The notes: a model not told the origin generated them from the sequence alone. A DNA stretch of 64,000 bases from Neoceratodus forsteri (GCA_016271365.2 CM057452.1:1241207001-1241271000), one strand, 5' to 3'. Shown: positions 44,014 through 56,490, numbered from the stretch's first letter. Numbers and translations are program-made.

Positions 44014-46460
44014 GGATGCATTCTGAATGTGACAAGGAAAAAAGCTTGCAGAGACAACATTTATGCAACTGAAAACCTAGAGAACCAACCTCTACCACAG
44101 TGTGCCCATTCCAGATCAAATAGCTGATGAGCTCACCACACAGCCATTGGGGTAGCACGTCAATTGAGCAAAGCAATACCAGCACATCAATTACAGCAAA
44201 TCAGTAATAGCGAATACAACATGAGCATGTGGCATCATACAGCAAAGAATGGAATACAACAAATGCTCATTAAGATGACTGCTCATTATGGCGACTATGT
44301 TTTAGTGCGATCTCAAATATGCAACATACTGCCTGTGTCCAAGTGCACCATGGTGTTAGAATAGAAGAAATAGGGGGTCCAGGGTGCACAGCCCCTGTGG
44401 GTGCAGAGGGGAATGGTTCCCTTGTGTCACCATGATCAATTAGTGACTGCACCTGTGGAGAGTTGCTTAATGTGGAACAGGTGCATTAGGTGAATTAATA
44501 GGGTGTGTTTTCTATGGCTGAGCATACCGGAATCATGGCTGTGGAGTTCTTGAGAAATCTGGTTCTGCTGCTACGGGGAGTTGTCGGCATTACCAGGATT
44601 TGACTGAATGGCTTGTGCGGGTGGTGGTGGAATACACCTCTCGTCCATGTATGGAATATCTGTTGGGTCTGGCTTATAATTTTGAAATGCAGGTTTGAAT
44701 ATCAGTGGCTGTGTTCACTGAAAGTCACTGAAAAATATATTTGCTGAAATGACCCATCACTGCAGTTGTTGCTAATTTTAATTCCCTGAAATTGGCAATC
44801 ACTAAAATTGATTCACTGTATTGACATGGAGTCGCAGGCAGGTGACTCACTGGAACCTAGTTTCACATGGCTGGCCTGCCATGGTGTCCAGCATTGCCTC
44901 TATCAATTATTCCTGAAGCTCACAGATAGCATATTAGAAAATGAGCCATGTGTTTTTTTGTTTTTGTTTAATATTCCGTTTCCTTTATTTATTGTGTTTC
45001 AACAGTCAATAAATAATTGTAAAAGTCTATCCAAAGATGATTACAATATTATCAGAATCTCTCTCTCAGGCTGTAAATCATTGAGCTACCAATTTTAAAA
45101 TTACGTTACATGATAAGGATTGCATTTGCTGTATCTTGGCTCGCCCAGTGCTTATTCTGTTGTTTGTTTTTTTTTGCCATAGATTGTAAAAGACATATTA
45201 AGTATGTTTCAGGTGCTCTGGTATGTAAGAAGATTTAGGGCTCAATTCTTAATATCCCAAATACATTTGACCATGATACTACAGAATGTGTATGTAGGTG
45301 CTATGTTGCTTTAGGTACTATTTCATATTCATTTGTGCCCTTTCCCCATTTTAAAATTATGGCTTCAGATCTCATGAACTCACAGTCATTGTCATTGTCA
45401 TAATTAGATGACATTGTCTTTCTGATATAGTTTAAAACACTCATTGTTAAAGATTGTATCTGCTTTTTTAATCTCTGTGATATTTCATACAATATAATAC
45501 TATGCAACATTTGTATTTGGAGGGATCTTGAAACAAGATTACAGTACATCAAAAAAGCACGGCTCAGATTACTTAGCTGGATTTATGAATGAATAAAAAA
45601 AGCTAATCTACTGATTGCCATTTTTCCCACCATAAACTTTTAAGATATTACAGTATCAGGCCCCAAAGAGATACACAAAAAACGAAAAAGTTTTCAGCTG
45701 AGTCAAAGTTACATTACTAGCATCTGCAAGGAAGTCCATCTGTTTAATGCTCAATTTTTCAAAGCTCTCTTTAGGTTTTCATAGCGATTTCATTGGACAA
45801 GTAGTTACTGTCAATCATGATTCCTCACCTCTGCTCCACCAAAGCTGCCATCAGTTCCCTCTGCTATTTTCATTCAACTGCTCTTGTACTCTCTCCTGCT
45901 TGTTTACTTGCCTACTGTGCAAACTGTATTCATTTTTTCTGTTTAAAAATGATGCATTTCTCAAAAAAATGCTTAAAAATCTCTCACTCTGCAACATGTC
46001 CAGCGTTGCAGCTTCAGTACATTTGAAACAATGACTGCATGTGAAGATTGCCATAGTAATGCTCACACTCACTGTTTACTATCTGATTGTTTTTCCAGTT
46101 GTGGAAGAAAGCTTTCTTTGCTCCCTGACCCTTAACTAACCAGGGCTGCCTTAATTGTACTGTCCACAGCCTCGTTTGTCCCCTATTTGTATCAGAAAAG
46201 CCTTGATAAAGTACCATACAGGAGCTGGTTCATGAACTATATTCCTTGGTATTACTGAAGTACAAATGAACATTCTTTAAAATCTGGTGCCAGTTAAGAA
46301 ACAAGGAGTCATTAAAGGTAGCCCTTTGATTTGGCATGAGGGGAAAGGGTGTACATATAACCTTAATACGATATTTTTGAGATCCATGTAAGATAAAAAA
46401 TGTATAGGTTAAACTTTTGAGTTCATCATCTATGTTTGCTGTCAATGCAAAACAGGACTG
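44014..46460. other. Unassigned, no gene recognised
   Basis: About 2.4 kb of DNA with no domain motif or clear repeat. Reading frames here are short and lack family signatures. Confidence 0.4.
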
Positions 46461-46990
46461 TGTGGATTTTTAACTACTGTACTCTAAGAGCTCTGACCAT
46501 ATTACTCCAGCACTAAACAAATTGTAGTGGCTGTCAGTCAAGAAGAGAATTGACTACTATACGTGGTCCATTTCTGAAATTTTAGGATCTGAAAGGTGTG
46601 GATGTCACCTATGTTTATGAGCTGCTGACCTCCACTGCTCTGGTAGAGCCTTTCACTTCAGGAATCTGGGCTTGCTGAATATATTTCACTCTAGGTAGAT
46701 ATTTGTTGGATGCTGAGCATTTTCAGTAGTGGTCAAGGGTTTTGGAATAACCTCCTTCCGTATGTCTGATGTATTACTTCAAGGTGTCCTTTTAAGATTG
46801 GAGTTCACAAAAATTCTTTATGCACATTTAACCTGCCTTATCATCTTAGCCTTATTCCTAACTTTGTTTGCCCTGTTTAACAGTGCTGTTGAGAAGCTGT
46901 GTTAATTATTGTGTTTTAACTTTATTGGAAGTGCTTTGAGTCTTAGATTATCACTCATTTTATAAAAATGAAACCTAGACATCATGACCT
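46460..46990 (+). mobile_element. Decayed LINE ORF2 C-terminus and 3' end
   Basis: Plus-strand translation with stops gives ITPALNKL, WLSVKKRIDYY (form of LHWLPVKxRI), FSVVVKGFWNNLLPYV (form of AxxLWNxLPxxV) and a terminus with agtgctttgagtct...tataaaaatg (46929-46973). These are the conserved end blocks of jockey-superfamily LINEs. It is much more decayed than the copies in the array. Confidence 0.6.
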
Positions 46991-47520
46991 ATATTAAAAA
47001 TGTGAATAGTTTTGTAGAACCAGTATTTGAATTTCCATTTCTGACTCAGAAGGATAACCCAACAATGGCTTTCTTAATCCCATTAACTTTCTGAATGTCC
47101 ATCTGTGAAGAGCCCATATAAATGAATGTTAATGTGAATCTGTGACTTGGGAAATATCAAAACCATGTTGCAGAAATATCTTGCATGAAAGACATAAATA
47201 ATTTTATGGAAAGCAGCTGCTGTTTGTGAGTCTTAAACAATATGGACTGGAGAATATAGACATGAGGCATGCAGCGAACAGACACTGACTGCATTGACAC
47301 TTGTTTGGTATTGTTCCAGCTTTGTCCATTTTCTGTCTATGATTTTACATTTTAAACATTGTAGACATGCGACATTTTTTTCAGGGGGAAGGGGGCTAGG
47401 GTGGAATATCAGTTTCTGAAATCTTTGTTGAACATTTGGTGGTAAAGTATATATAAGGCAGTTCTCCCCATTTGGCTAACAATCTTTTTTTTTCCTTATG
47501 ATTTAATGGTCCCCTGGCCC
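46990..47520. other. No gene recognised
   Basis: AT-rich DNA with no recognised feature. Confidence 0.4.
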
Positions 47521-48480
47521 CAACATCAATAACTGGGGCTGCTCTAGCATACCTGTCTCTTGCACTGATCTAAACTGCTAAACTTCTCTCTTAGCCAGTG
47601 CCAATGTCAATCTCTGGGAAGGGGACATAAATGCCATGTAACCTGTGCCCAATAAAAGCCAAGTGCTTCATGTCTGCAACTCACCTGGTCCCCAACCAGC
47701 TATAGTGTGGGATTCAGGGGATCATTTACAAGCCCAGATCTCCTTCATAATGATGCATCTTGCTGCAACCTTATCACTGGGCTGGTCTTGAAGAAGGTTA
47801 CTGCCTTTGCTCTCTCCTTAGCAACCTTCCTCAGTGCTTAAAAGTCTCACTGCACTTGTTCCATGCTTCACCAGCTCAGACCATTTGTACCTATGTGCAC
47901 AATTAGATCTGGCCGTCCTTCTCCCTCTGCCATGAGTTAACCCCCTTCTTTAAGTCTGCATGCTGTCACCTGAGAGAAACAGAAGATCACCTCTTTACCA
48001 AGGGCATGACACTCAAATCCCTCCCAGAGCCTCTCACAGTTGAATTCCCCGCTTTATGTACCTTTCATTTGCCCACTTTTGGGTTCAGTCCACCCCATGG
48101 CATGCTCTGAAGCAGACTTTACCTGTTAGACATACTCATTCCTTTTCCCTTGTGGGAATAAATTGAAGGATCTCTTCTTGCAATAGGCTGAACCAATTGC
48201 CACTGCACAACCCCAATTTCTAAGGCTCAGTTTTCCTTTCCCAATTCTCCCCTTCCTTCTCCCACTACTGAACGGCCTCCTTCTCTGGTCTGTATTGGTC
48301 TTGGAGGTGGTGGGACCAGTTGTATCCTATGGGGCCTGGCAACTGCAACTTTCACACAATATATTTTATCCCTTGCAGATTCCAGCTCTGCCTTCATGTC
48401 CTAAAACCTCCTGCAGTTGAGACAGTGGCCAAATTCTGAAAGCATCCTCTGGTTCGCCACTGGCTCACAGTCCCTTGACA
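47520..48480 (-). pseudogene. CR1 ORF1 remnant with SGNH esterase motif
   Basis: Minus-strand translation near 47900-47940 gives EGRPDLIVHIGTNGL, the SGNH block with GTN, equivalent to KPDFLVHLETND in the CR1 at 33440. Other parts decay into stops. Sequence near 48401-48420 (CLNCRRF on the minus strand) may be the zinc-finger-like start. It is an older, separate CR1 insertion in the same orientation as the nested CR1. Confidence 0.6.
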
Positions 48481-48678
48481 AACCAGACAATGAAAGCTGC
48501 ACAACCAAAGAAGAATAGAAAATAACAAAAATGGCAAACCACAAGAGGCAGCAAATAAGTACAAGGTTTATGGCAGCAGAACTCCACAGACAGTGGCACC
48601 ATGCTCTGGCACTTCGGGTCCTCATGTGACCCTTCATCGGGGAAGGGGATGTCTCTGTGTATGGTGTAGACCTATATA

Positions 48679-48758
48679 GCAGTAACGAACAAGATAATAA
48701 GTGATAAGTGATACCACAAACACAAACACCCATCAACATGCCCACAGGTGAATGAAAT
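48679..48758. repeat. Inverted repeat arm left of CR1 fragment
   Basis: This arm pairs with 49461-49531. Shared blocks include aacaagataataagtgata, ataccacaaacacaaacacc and ccacaggtga. A 7-bp internal duplication (agtgata) lengthens this arm. Confidence 0.85.
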
Positions 48759-48785
48759 AAAATCCCCTGAAATTTAATGATCAAA

Positions 48786-48818
48786 CATGGAAACATAAAG
48801 TACAGCATGATAAGGACA
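48786..48818 (-). repeat. Inverted copy of CR1 3' terminus
   Basis: The minus strand reads gtccttatcatgctgtactt then tatgtttccatg, the diverged form of the CR1 end gtccttatctgccatcaaag and tctatgtttctatg at 49411-49450. It lies between the left inverted arm and the CR1 ORF2 fragment. Confidence 0.65.
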
Positions 48819-48854
48819 GATGCATAGGGAGGGGCATCACCAGCAGAAAATAGG

Positions 48855-49274
48855 AAGTTGTTATCCCACTGTACAGACAGTTGGTGAGACCCCATCTGGA
48901 GTACTGTGTCCAGTTCTGGAGACCCCATCTCTGCAAGGAACATAGACAGGATTGAGGCAGTCCAGAGGAGGGCAACTAAAATGGTGCAGGGTCTGCAAGA
49001 GAAGCCGTACGAGGAGAGTCTTAAGGAGCTTAATATGTATACCCTTGAGGAAAGAAGGGAGATGGGGGACATGATAGAAACTTTTAAGTACCTCAGTGGA
49101 ATCAACAAAGTCCAAGAGGGTAGCATCTTTCAGAAAAAGAGATGTGCAAGAACAAGGGGATGCAATTTAAAGATAGAGGGGGGGTGGTTCAAGGGCAATG
49201 TGAGGAAGTATTTTTTTACAGAGAGGGTAGTGGATGCATGGAACAGCCTTCCTGAGGAGGTTGTGGGGGTCTAA
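48855..49274 (+). pseudogene. CR1 ORF2 C-terminal end
   Basis: The fragment begins with [20 protein letters not shown], then [20 protein letters not shown] after a frame change near 48906, MGDMIETFKYLSGINKV, KIEGGWFKGNVRKYFFTERV and VDAWNSLPEEVVGV. This is the conserved CR1 C-terminus. The frame from 48906 to the stop is open. It has no catalytic motif. Confidence 0.85.
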
Positions 49275-49456
49275 AGCTGTGGGATAATTCAAGAATGCAT
49301 GGGACAGACATAAGGCAATTCTTGTGAGGGGTAGGAAGAAATAGGCTGTTGGTTAACTAGGATCTGTGGCATATCCTGTAGGTAGGGAAATGGGCAGACT
49401 AGATGGGCCAAGTGGTCCTTATCTGCCATCAAAGTCTATGTTTCTATGTTTCTATA
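48855..49456 (+). mobile_element. CR1 3' fragment
   Basis: A 5'-truncated CR1 carries the ORF2 C-terminus (48855-49274) and a 3' UTR ending in gtccttatctgccatcaaag and tctatgtttctat. Inverted copies of the flank lie on both sides. Confidence 0.85.
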
Positions 49457-49460
49457 GAAT

Positions 49461-49531
49461 ATTTCACCTGTGGTCACGTTGTTAGGTGTTTGTGTTTGTG
49501 GTATCACTTATTATCTTGTTTGTTACTGACT
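49461..49531. repeat. Inverted repeat arm right of CR1 fragment
   Basis: This is the right-hand partner of 48679-48758, starting atttcacctgtgg immediately after the CR1 tail. Confidence 0.85.
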
Positions 49532-50990
49532 GTTATAAATTAGCTGCAAATGCTGTGCTTGACCAACAGATGTACTTTTGATTATTCTGGACCCTTAGTC
49601 ACAAGAAAAGTCATGTAAGGTAGAAAAGGCTGTACAGCAAGATTATATTTCATTAACCAGAAGACATAGGTCATCTGCATACACCTGGACCTGGGGAGCT
49701 CTTAGATATCTGAGAGTCACAATTCCCCTGATGTGTCTACAGTGATTTAGATTCCTAAGAACTGGATCAATATCAAGTGTGATGCTTGGCCAGCTGGTTA
49801 TGATTATTGTATGATATTGGTACTATAAGTACATGGTCTGTGTATGACATTTCAGTGTGTGAGGAATTTGGCCCTATAACTTTAAGTGTCAGAAGCTGAA
49901 AACCAGGATGTAATTAAATAGACCAGAAGGAAACAGTTAATAGAAGCATCCTTCTAAAGAGACAGTTTATGGCCCTCATCACCTGCTGCTGCTTTTGAAG
50001 TTAGAACTTAAATATGAATTTTATTACATCAAGAAATGATGTCATTTAGCTGATTCGTGTTGGCTATCTCACACCTGGGTGATGGACTGCAGTGTTGTAA
50101 ACCTCAAAGGAACTGGTTGATCAAAGACTCATAATTTGTGAAATGATTTTTTTCTGATGTTCACATTATTTAAAATACCTCCTGGTAGGAAATCATATTT
50201 GTAATTTTATATTCTAAAAGGAGGCTCTAGATGACTCACAGAAGGGGTGTGGAGACACAGAGTTTAAACCGATACTTGTGCCTGAAATGTAGGTCATATA
50301 TTTTTGGGCTCTTAAGAAACAAAGATCTCTCTAATTTAAAGGCACTTACAGAGGTAATACATTAGATAGAAAAGATATAATGTATTGTGGTAGGAGTTTT
50401 GTTCTGTAGTTTTCCTTTTTTTTCTTTTATGTGATTGTGATGCTGTTGGATATTAGTTCTGTATTTTATCTTACTGTTTTATCCATTTTTAGTAAACATT
50501 TTCTTAAGATACTGCCTGGATCTCCTCAGTAATATTTTTGCATGTTATTGCTGAATGGATATTAAGACTGACAAATGTTCAAGGGCTTGATGGTGTTACT
50601 AAGCTTGGTAAAAGGTAAGAATATACCTAAGATCTCTTATAGAATTTTAGGGATTCATTTTGGATACCTGGTTAGGTGCCCTTATGCGAAAGATATATTG
50701 CATCCCCCCCAAAGAGAATATTATCTGAGCCTGTGCATTTGGGTACGCTAGCATAAGGTTCACAGTTTAAATCCCCCCAGAACTTGAGGCTAAAGGTGAT
50801 TCAGACCCAAAAGCAGACAGGAAGCTTTCCCTGTGTGTTACCTGTTCGCACTATTGCGTTCTGAGGTTGGCACTGTGGGAACAGAGGGCCTGACCTGCAG
50901 AATGCATTTGTGTCATCAAGTATATTCAAGAGATGATTTGGGAAGCATTCTTGTCTCACCATCCATGAGACTGGAGTCCTATTTCCCATC
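49532..50990. other. No gene recognised
   Basis: About 1.46 kb of DNA with no recognised feature before the left end of the hAT element. Confidence 0.4.
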
Positions 50991-51423
50991 CATCCATTAG
51001 AGATGCAGTGAAGATAAATTCCAATAGCAAAGTGAACGCGAAGTGGGGCACTTTGTGTTGTCATTCCTAAATGCGAACTGCCCATTAAGAGCCCTCACTT
51101 CACTATTTTGCATTGTAATTATGACTTTCCGTTGTTCAATCTGCTTTACTTCATTTTAAGGCGAAGTGAGAATTCACAGTCAGCCCCCACATATCACATG
51201 TTTGCTCAATGTAGGTCACATGCTTCAGGCAGGCAGGCAGGTTGGAAGTGACTCATGCTTGAAAGAGAGTTTCACTTTTGCCTTGTAGTAGGAGAAAGAG
51301 GTTGTGTGTGCAGCTTAGTGTTTAGAGAGGAAAATTAGATGCTTATTTTTGCACATTTGTTGTCTGGATTTGTGTTTGTGTAGTATTTCAGTTTAGCATT
51401 CATTAACTGTTAATTGTTTTTGT

Positions 51424-52330
51424 GTGTCTGTTTGTGTGTGTCTTGTGAGAGAGAGAGACCAAAATGAAGGGGGAGAGGCTAAGTGGGTTTTAGAAACATG
51501 GTGGAGATTGACCGGGTGTACGCACATGTGGTGGCCAGCTGCGTTTGGACTGGAGCACCATCTTAAGTGTCCACCTGAGGCAAGAGATAGTGAAGTTGAT
51601 GCCATGAAAGCACCACCTCCTGTGGCACCTACTAGTGCTCCCCCAGTGCCAGCACCTGCTATGGCCCCTGTGCCAGCAGCTCAGTAACAGCAGGAAGTCA
51701 GGGAGGAGGAGGAGGAAGAGCCACAGCAGTTGCAGCAGCAGGTTTCTGCACTCCCAGCCCCAATAGTGCAGCAGTAGCCCTTGGCTCCAACAACACCTGG
51801 GCCCCCCAACCTGTGCCTAGTCCTCCCTGCACCTCATTAGTGTGGGAGTTTTTTACTACACTGTCTGGGGACAGTAGTGTAGTAAAGTGTAATTTGTGTG
51901 GTGCTGAGGTGTGCCATGGCCCCAGAGGAAGTCACCTTGGCACAGGGATCAGCACACCCACATGTATAACCACCACTGCCTAGAGTGGCAGGCCAAGGTT
52001 GCAGAACAGGGCAATAATGCACCTGCTGGACCTGCTGGGGAAGAGAGGGCAGCATGGCATCCACCTACGCATGCTGTGAAGTGGGGGAGGGCCATGGAGG
52101 AACTGTCTGCTTCACCACCACAACCTGCAGTACTTCTTGGTGACAATGGCAACCTTCTTCAACTGCCTGCTACACATGCTGATTTGGGCCTGCTGTGAAG
52201 TGAGATGGATGCTGCAAACCACTGGCTGGACAATGTTGAACAGCAGTTGGATCTAATTGAGGGGAACCAACTACAGAGCATGGGGATGCTTCAACTGCTG
52301 CTGTCCCATCACAACATTGATTATTAGTTT
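51424..52330 (+). pseudogene. Unrecognised coding-like region, Pro/Ala-, Glu- and Gln-rich
   Basis: The first frame (51424-51685) ends with EHHLKCPPEARDSEVDAM, then a Pro-Ala-rich tail with APPPVAPTSAPPVPAPAM before a stop. Read on, EVREEEEEEPQQLQQQVSAL follows (51697-51760). The region to 52330 has codon-like composition with scattered stops, and a late block HWLDNVEQQLDLIEGNQLQS near 52219. I do not recognise it. Its place inside a DNA transposon suggests an accessory gene, for example a decayed DNA-binding protein, or part of another element. I cannot choose between these. Confidence 0.35.
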
Positions 52331-52334
52331 TAAT

Positions 52335-52640
52335 TTGTCCTTGCACTCACCACCCTCTGTGTGAAAAAAATAGTTCCTGATGTTGCCCCTGATCCGACCA
52401 CCCTCTATCTTCAAATTTTGGTCTCTTCTTCATGCACATCTTTTTTTCTGGATGAGGCTACCCTCTTGTGGATTCCCTTTTGGTATTTGATAGTTTCTAT
52501 CATGCCTCCTTTCCTTGTGTTTATATGTAATGTCCTTTAGTGTAACTTTGTCTAGCTTCATTTTGGTGCATAACCTTCAACAGTTTAGCTCCCCTCCTTT
52601 GTACAGCCATTTTTGGACTTCATTTTAATGTGATGGCTCC
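52335..52640 (-). mobile_element. CR1-like C-terminal remnant
   Basis: Minus-strand sequence with ttcacacagagggtggtgag (rc near 52350-52370) and atagagggtggtcggatcag recalls the NYFFTERVV-type CR1 end at 49201-49240. The remnant then passes into a C-terminal region with stops. It is weakly preserved. Confidence 0.45.
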
Positions 52641-52899
52641 CAATACATCCCAGTATACCCTGTCCCCCAGCTCTCCTTACTTCCTTCTGGTATTTCTCTT
52701 TCATACCTTTAGGTCATCTAACACAGGTCACTATCCATTTTTGTTGCTGTTAGTCCCCCCCATTGTGCACAATTATTTGTATACTAATGTTAAGTGTGTG
52801 TTGCAGTTTTCTTTTGCATAACCTTGTTTACCTTCCAGAAATGGTGAGAACCATGCCCAAACACAGATGAAATAAAATAAAGTACAAACTTGGTGTCCT

Positions 52900-54563
52900 T
52901 GCCCTCATTATATTTCTACGTAACCAAACCAGAAAGCCATCACTCCAGACAAAATAATACCAATAAAAAATGTTCACTGCTAGTGCAAATGTATTTATGG
53001 CAAAACAAGGCACACAGATGACCCTTGCACTTCAGTGGTTAGGCCTTCATTGGAGGCCCCTTAATGAAAGCCTAAGTGCCAAAGCACAGGGGTCATTTGT
53101 GTGTGGCTTGTTTTGCAATTAATAAATTTGCACTAGCATTGAACATTTTTTCTTGGCATGTATTCATCTAGAGTGCTGGCATTCTGGGTTTGGCTTTCAC
53201 TTTTCAAGCTAGCTACTCTCTACCAGCACCCACCCACGGTATTAGTTCAGTGTGCTTCTGGCGGCCCTGTTACTCATACTTAATAATGTCTGTTTACCCT
53301 GAAATAATTTTGGTGCCTCAGTAATATTTCCTTTCTGTCATGTTGGTTTGTTTGTTGAAAAGCAGGAATGATCAGTGCAATAATCTGCTAAACAGCACGT
53401 GTGCAGTGCACTGTCAGGTGCACACACTGCCCAGCCCCCTGTAAACATATATGATAGCTGACTTGTTCCACTGTTGATGGTATAAAGAATAAGGAATGTA
53501 TAATGTATATTTTATTTGTACCATCATGAACATATATGAACAAGTCATATATCATGTTTTGAGGAGGCTCAGTGGGCAGTGTGCACCTGCCAGTGCTCAC
53601 AAGCTGTTTAACAGATCATTGCATGGTTCACTCTCTTTTCAACAAACAAAACCACAAGAAATGAAACATTGCTGAGGCATCAAAATATTTAATTGTAAAC
53701 AAATATTAAGTAGGAATATAGAGATTCAGAAGCAGCGCTTGCACTATTATATGCCGGTGCAGGTGGAGCATGCTAGCTGAAAATGGAAGACAATACCAGA
53801 AACCCACCTCTCCAGATGAATAAGTGCCAGAAAAATGTTCACTGCCAGTGAAATGTATTGCTGGAAACAAGGTACACAAAATTACCCTTGTCTCAGTGGT
53901 TGTGGGCCTTCATTCAGTGGCCCCTAATGAAGCTGCCGCCTAAGCACCGAAGCGCAGGGGTCATTTGTGAGTGGCTTGTTTTGCCATAAATAAATTTGCA
54001 GTAGCAGTGAACATTTTTTCGTGGTATTTATTCATCTGGAGTGGTGAGTTTTTGGTTTTGTCTTGCACTTTTGCAGCTAGCTGCTCTCCACCAGCACCCA
54101 GCCCCAGTGTTAGCACATTGTGCTTCTGGACCTGTTATATTCCTACTTAATAATGTCTGTTTACTATTAAATAGTTTTGGTGCCTCAGTAATGTTTCATT
54201 TCTGTCATAGTTTGTTTGTTGAAAAGCAGTGCAATGATCTGCTAAATAGCATGTGTGCACTGTCAGGTTCACACTACCGGCCGAGCCCCCTGAAAACATA
54301 TTGTATTACTTGGTCTACTGTTCATGATGGTACAAATAAAACATATGCTGTATATTCTCTATTCTTTATGCCATCAACAGTGGAACAAGTCAGCTATCAT
54401 ATATGTTTTCATGGGGCTGGGCAGTGTGAGCACCTGACAGTGCACTGCACACATGTTGTTTATCAGATTATTGCACTGCTCACTCCTGCTTTTCCACACA
54501 CGCACACAGCAAGACAGAAATAAAACATTAATGAGACCACTAAAATAATTTATTTTTGGAAAC
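52900..54563. repeat. Array of ~433-bp units in alternating orientation
   Basis: Successive palindromes are centred near 53058, 53496, 53929 and 54361, about 432-438 bp apart. Modules A (470 bp, 53695-54164) and B (409 bp, 53292-53700) alternate and share gtttac/gtaaac borders. The direct-repeat period is 867 bp (gtttac at 53292 and 54159). The first A is truncated at its left, near 52900. Each unit is therefore the mirror of its neighbour. No coding capacity is seen. The 54558-54600 sequence (attattaagtcggactataa) looks like the start of a further A. Confidence 0.85.
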
Positions 54564-54868
54564 AGAGATTATTAAGTCGGACTATAACAAGGAAGGGAAG
54601 GACACCACTTTTTTTAGCTTATTTTCTGTAGAATGTTTTTAGCCAGTGTTTGTACAAATCTTGTGATGTTGTCTTATATCCTGAAAATTCATGACTCCAG
54701 AGGAATAGAAATGAGAGCATAAAATGGACTGAAAAGTATCCATTAATTCATGTCACATTCAGTCATGTATACAGTGCACCCAGTCCCCATCCCAAAATGC
54801 TGCTGTCTTCTAATGTCCCAAAAATTCCCGACTCCATTTCTCTGAAGAGAAATGAGAGCATAAAAGGA

Positions 54869-55052
54869 GGCAATATAGTGCAGTGGCTTAAGACTTTGAG
54901 CTGCAAACCTGGAGACCTGGGTTTGAGTCCCACAGCCCTCATTTGCATACTATGTGACCCTGAGCAAGTCACTTAACTTCATTGTGCTCCCAGGTTTCAC
55001 CTGTAAACACGCTTTCAGCTTAGTGTATCTCTCCTGGTAAAACAAAGGTAAA
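54869..55052 (+). mobile_element. MIR-like tRNA-derived SINE
   Basis: The head has agtgcagtggcttaagac (A-box region) and gggtttgagtcccac (B box, about 54918-54932). The conserved part tgtgaccctgagcaagtcac and ttaacttcattgtgctccca (54953-54991) is the MIR/CORE-type block. It ends with cctggtaaaacaaaggtaaa, an L2-type tail. Confidence 0.75.
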
Positions 55053-55054
55053 AT

Positions 55055-55393
55055 GGAATGAAAAGTCTGTATTAATTCATGCCACACTCAATCATTGTAC
55101 ACACACTCCAATAAGAACTATGTCACCTGCTGCTGCTGTTGAATTTCACAAAACGCTTGACCTGACATGGCTGATGCACAGTGACTTGCCAAATGATGTG
55201 CTAGAAGGATGACCTGACCACTGAGTTAACCGTTCATGATGATGTGATAATGCTGTTGGTTGCCCAATGTCTGCTGCACTGACCTGAACAGAAAGGATTC
55301 CCTCTGTATGTACACTAATACTACCCTTGGTAAGTTAATGCACCTGGCACCATCATGGTTTTCCACAAAACCTGACCTTAAATATTTTTATCA

Positions 55394-55433
<40 letters not shown>

Positions 55434-56490
55434 TACAAATACATGTAATCATTGTTGTTGTTTTTTTTTGTATCGCAGGTCATATAGTTGACCTTGGGGT
55501 GTGCATTTCTGGCTTGATGAGGAATTTTGGTGTTGGAATACTGTCAAGCCAGTGAATGTAAGTACTTTTTTTTTGGGGGGGTCATTTGGAGGCAAGTTTC
55601 ATTCATGGTTTCTTTTTTGTTAATTCTTCACAGGTTTTATGTGCATCCTCCAGTCTAGTCCTGATAGTCAGGATTCATACTAATTGTTACATGTGTCCAG
55701 CGGTGTGAAGTTGAACTTCTTAATAAAGCACCAATAGCAGCACACAGCACCAAAATGTGTCCTGCAAAGACAGATGAACAAGAAATTATTAATTCTTGAT
55801 TGCAGTAACACATTCTGTTCAAAGTGTGGCTGTTCCTGTCATATATCCAGCATAACAGATAGCAAGCTCTCAGTAAGCCACACAAAGACCAAATCACAAT
55901 CACAGGTTTAGTGCATGTAACCCATACATTGTCCCAATGTCTTAATTTACATTTTAAAAGATGTCTTGTCATCTCACGTCATGACCTAGATAAAACTTTG
56001 TTCAACACCGTCATGGTTGTTGCTGCAATACAGTGTCTGAAGTATATGAAAAATATACTATGTGTCATACATGTCATCTACTTTATATGATTTGCACTCT
56101 TTTGAAAAAAAAACAAACTATAAAAAAGAACTGATGAAATAAAATTGATATACTTACTGGAAATGGATATCCTATAGGTGGTTGTAGATAGTACTGCAGT
56201 ACTACAGTCCTCCAGTTCAAGAGAGTGCTTGAAACTGTTAACCTGTAAAAAAAGAAAAATAAGTTGACCATATGTGTTTCTCAACTGCACCTCAGAGATG
56301 CAACAGGAAGCATAACACAGCTCAAGGAAGTTCCATAGCATGAACAATTAGTACAAATACTCACTGTAAAGTATTGATAGTAAGAAGCCTTGTGGCTGTG
56401 GCTGCTGAATGTGGTATCCTCTCCATCTGCCATGGCATGGGCAGGGCACATAATGGAAAACAATCACATTCCTTCTGAATGAGATAGTAT
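55055..56490. other. No gene recognised
   Basis: DNA within the hAT span. It contains a (TA)n run at 55402-55431. No protein motif is seen. Confidence 0.4.
55402..55431. repeat. (TA)n microsatellite
   Basis: Fifteen TA units in a row, preceded by a run of nine or more A. Confidence 0.95.

Noticed and set aside
44120..44150. ctgatgagctcacc as a hammerhead core
   Set aside because: No GAAA box or stem partner follows at the right distance.
48401..49126. 241-residue minus-strand frame as a membrane protein
   Set aside because: It is the antisense shadow of the CR1 ORF2 C-terminus and flanking repeat.
53000..54600. CRISPR-like array
   Set aside because: Repeats are long, alternate in orientation and have no spacers of constant size. 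The genome is eukaryotic.
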